NCBI GenBank assembly: GCA_003402315.1
Contig: QFXI01000017.1
Coordinates: forward strand, 1 to 64,000
DNA: 64,000 bases
From: Candidatus Nitrotoga sp. LAW
GTDB taxonomy: Bacteria > Pseudomonadota > Gammaproteobacteria > Burkholderiales > Gallionellaceae
Direction: 5' to 3'
The notes under the pieces: generated by a model
What the model was told of the DNA's origin: nothing
Databases searched by the model: none
What the model saw: only the letters and a program-made list of their open reading frames with translations
Position numbers and translations under genes: made by a program
Shown here: positions 63,945 to 64,000 of the stretch, in pieces
Numbering within the stretch: position 1 is the first letter of the stretch
Layout: every line of letters starts with the position of its first letter

Positions 63945-64000
63945 ATGCTGAAATTTTCAAAACTTGCCACTATCACTCTATTTTCTGCACTTGCAGCGAA
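63945..64000 (+). CDS. Start of an exported protein, cut by the window end
   Basis: ATG preceded by ACGAGGACTGAACA, a good ribosome site. The 18 visible codons (MLKFSKLATITLFSALAA) form a signal peptide. In many betaproteobacteria a SurA/PpiC-type peptidyl-prolyl isomerase follows bolA, so this is the likely identity, but it cannot be seen here. Confidence 0.6.
   Translation, partial: MLKFSKLATITLFSALAA

Noticed and set aside
1-64000. CRISPR arrays, rRNA and tRNA genes
   Set aside because: No regularly spaced direct repeats, no rRNA stretch, and no TTCRANNY arm with matching acceptor stem was found by reading both strands.

Overview
The window looks like a chromosome segment of a betaproteobacterium. 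The reasons are a Neisseria/Pseudomonas-style minor pilin operon ending in PilY1, exosortase H with its partner membrane protein, a prfB with the +1 frameshift, the phoH/msrB/yciB/yciI/bolA series, and paired DUF3391 HD-GYP proteins. Base composition is moderate (roughly half GC by eye). A Nitrosomonadales/Gallionellales-like chemolithotroph is my best guess; the exact genus cannot be read from the sequence.

Layout. 0.1-1.8 kb: fluoride channel crcB coupled to an ATP-grasp protein. 2.1-9.8 kb: a minus-strand heavy-metal efflux operon (outer-membrane factor, adaptor, RND pump, response regulator, sensor kinase). 10.4-20.3 kb: a complete minus-strand fatty-acid uptake and beta-oxidation block (FadE, acyl-CoA synthetase, thioesterase, FadL, FadB-type fusion, FadA). 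20.3-22.1 kb: a low-gene-density island with an orphan encapsulated-ferritin-like gene, an attC-like hairpin and two broken genes. 22.1-24.3 kb: a reductase/sulfotransferase pair. 24.5-31.6 kb: type IV pilus minor pilins and a PilY1 with an inserted repeat module. 32.2-35.1 kb: a degenerate HD-GYP protein overlapping an EAL protein (c-di-GMP signalling), then a lone flgA. 36.1-46.2 kb: sugar storage (pgl, two GH57 enzymes, glgC, glgB, pgi) with no glgA. 46.3-52.3 kb: an intact HD-GYP protein, a broken cation-efflux gene, a CaCA exchanger, murJ and a FAD-dependent oxidoreductase. 52.4-53.7 kb: a decayed REP/RAYT plus MNT-HEPN toxin-antitoxin patch. 53.7-54.8 kb: exosortase H and its partner. 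55.0-58.3 kb: recJ and an MgtC/DUF4010 gene, each touching a copy of the same 141-bp MITE. 58.5-64.0 kb: prfB and a run of housekeeping genes, ending in the start of an exported protein.

The genes form three working sets: metal/ion homeostasis (crcB, RND pump with its two-component system, CaCA, broken CDF), carbon storage and lipid use (glg/pgi/pgl and fad blocks), and surface behaviour (pili, c-di-GMP enzymes, exosortase). Between them lie small mobile or decayed patches. The clearest unannotated structures are the two near-identical MITEs with 4-bp target duplications, the REP/RAYT remnant around a broken HEPN gene, the stand-alone EncFtn without a shell gene, the repeat-bearing PilY1, and the HD-GYP protein that has lost its metal ligands.
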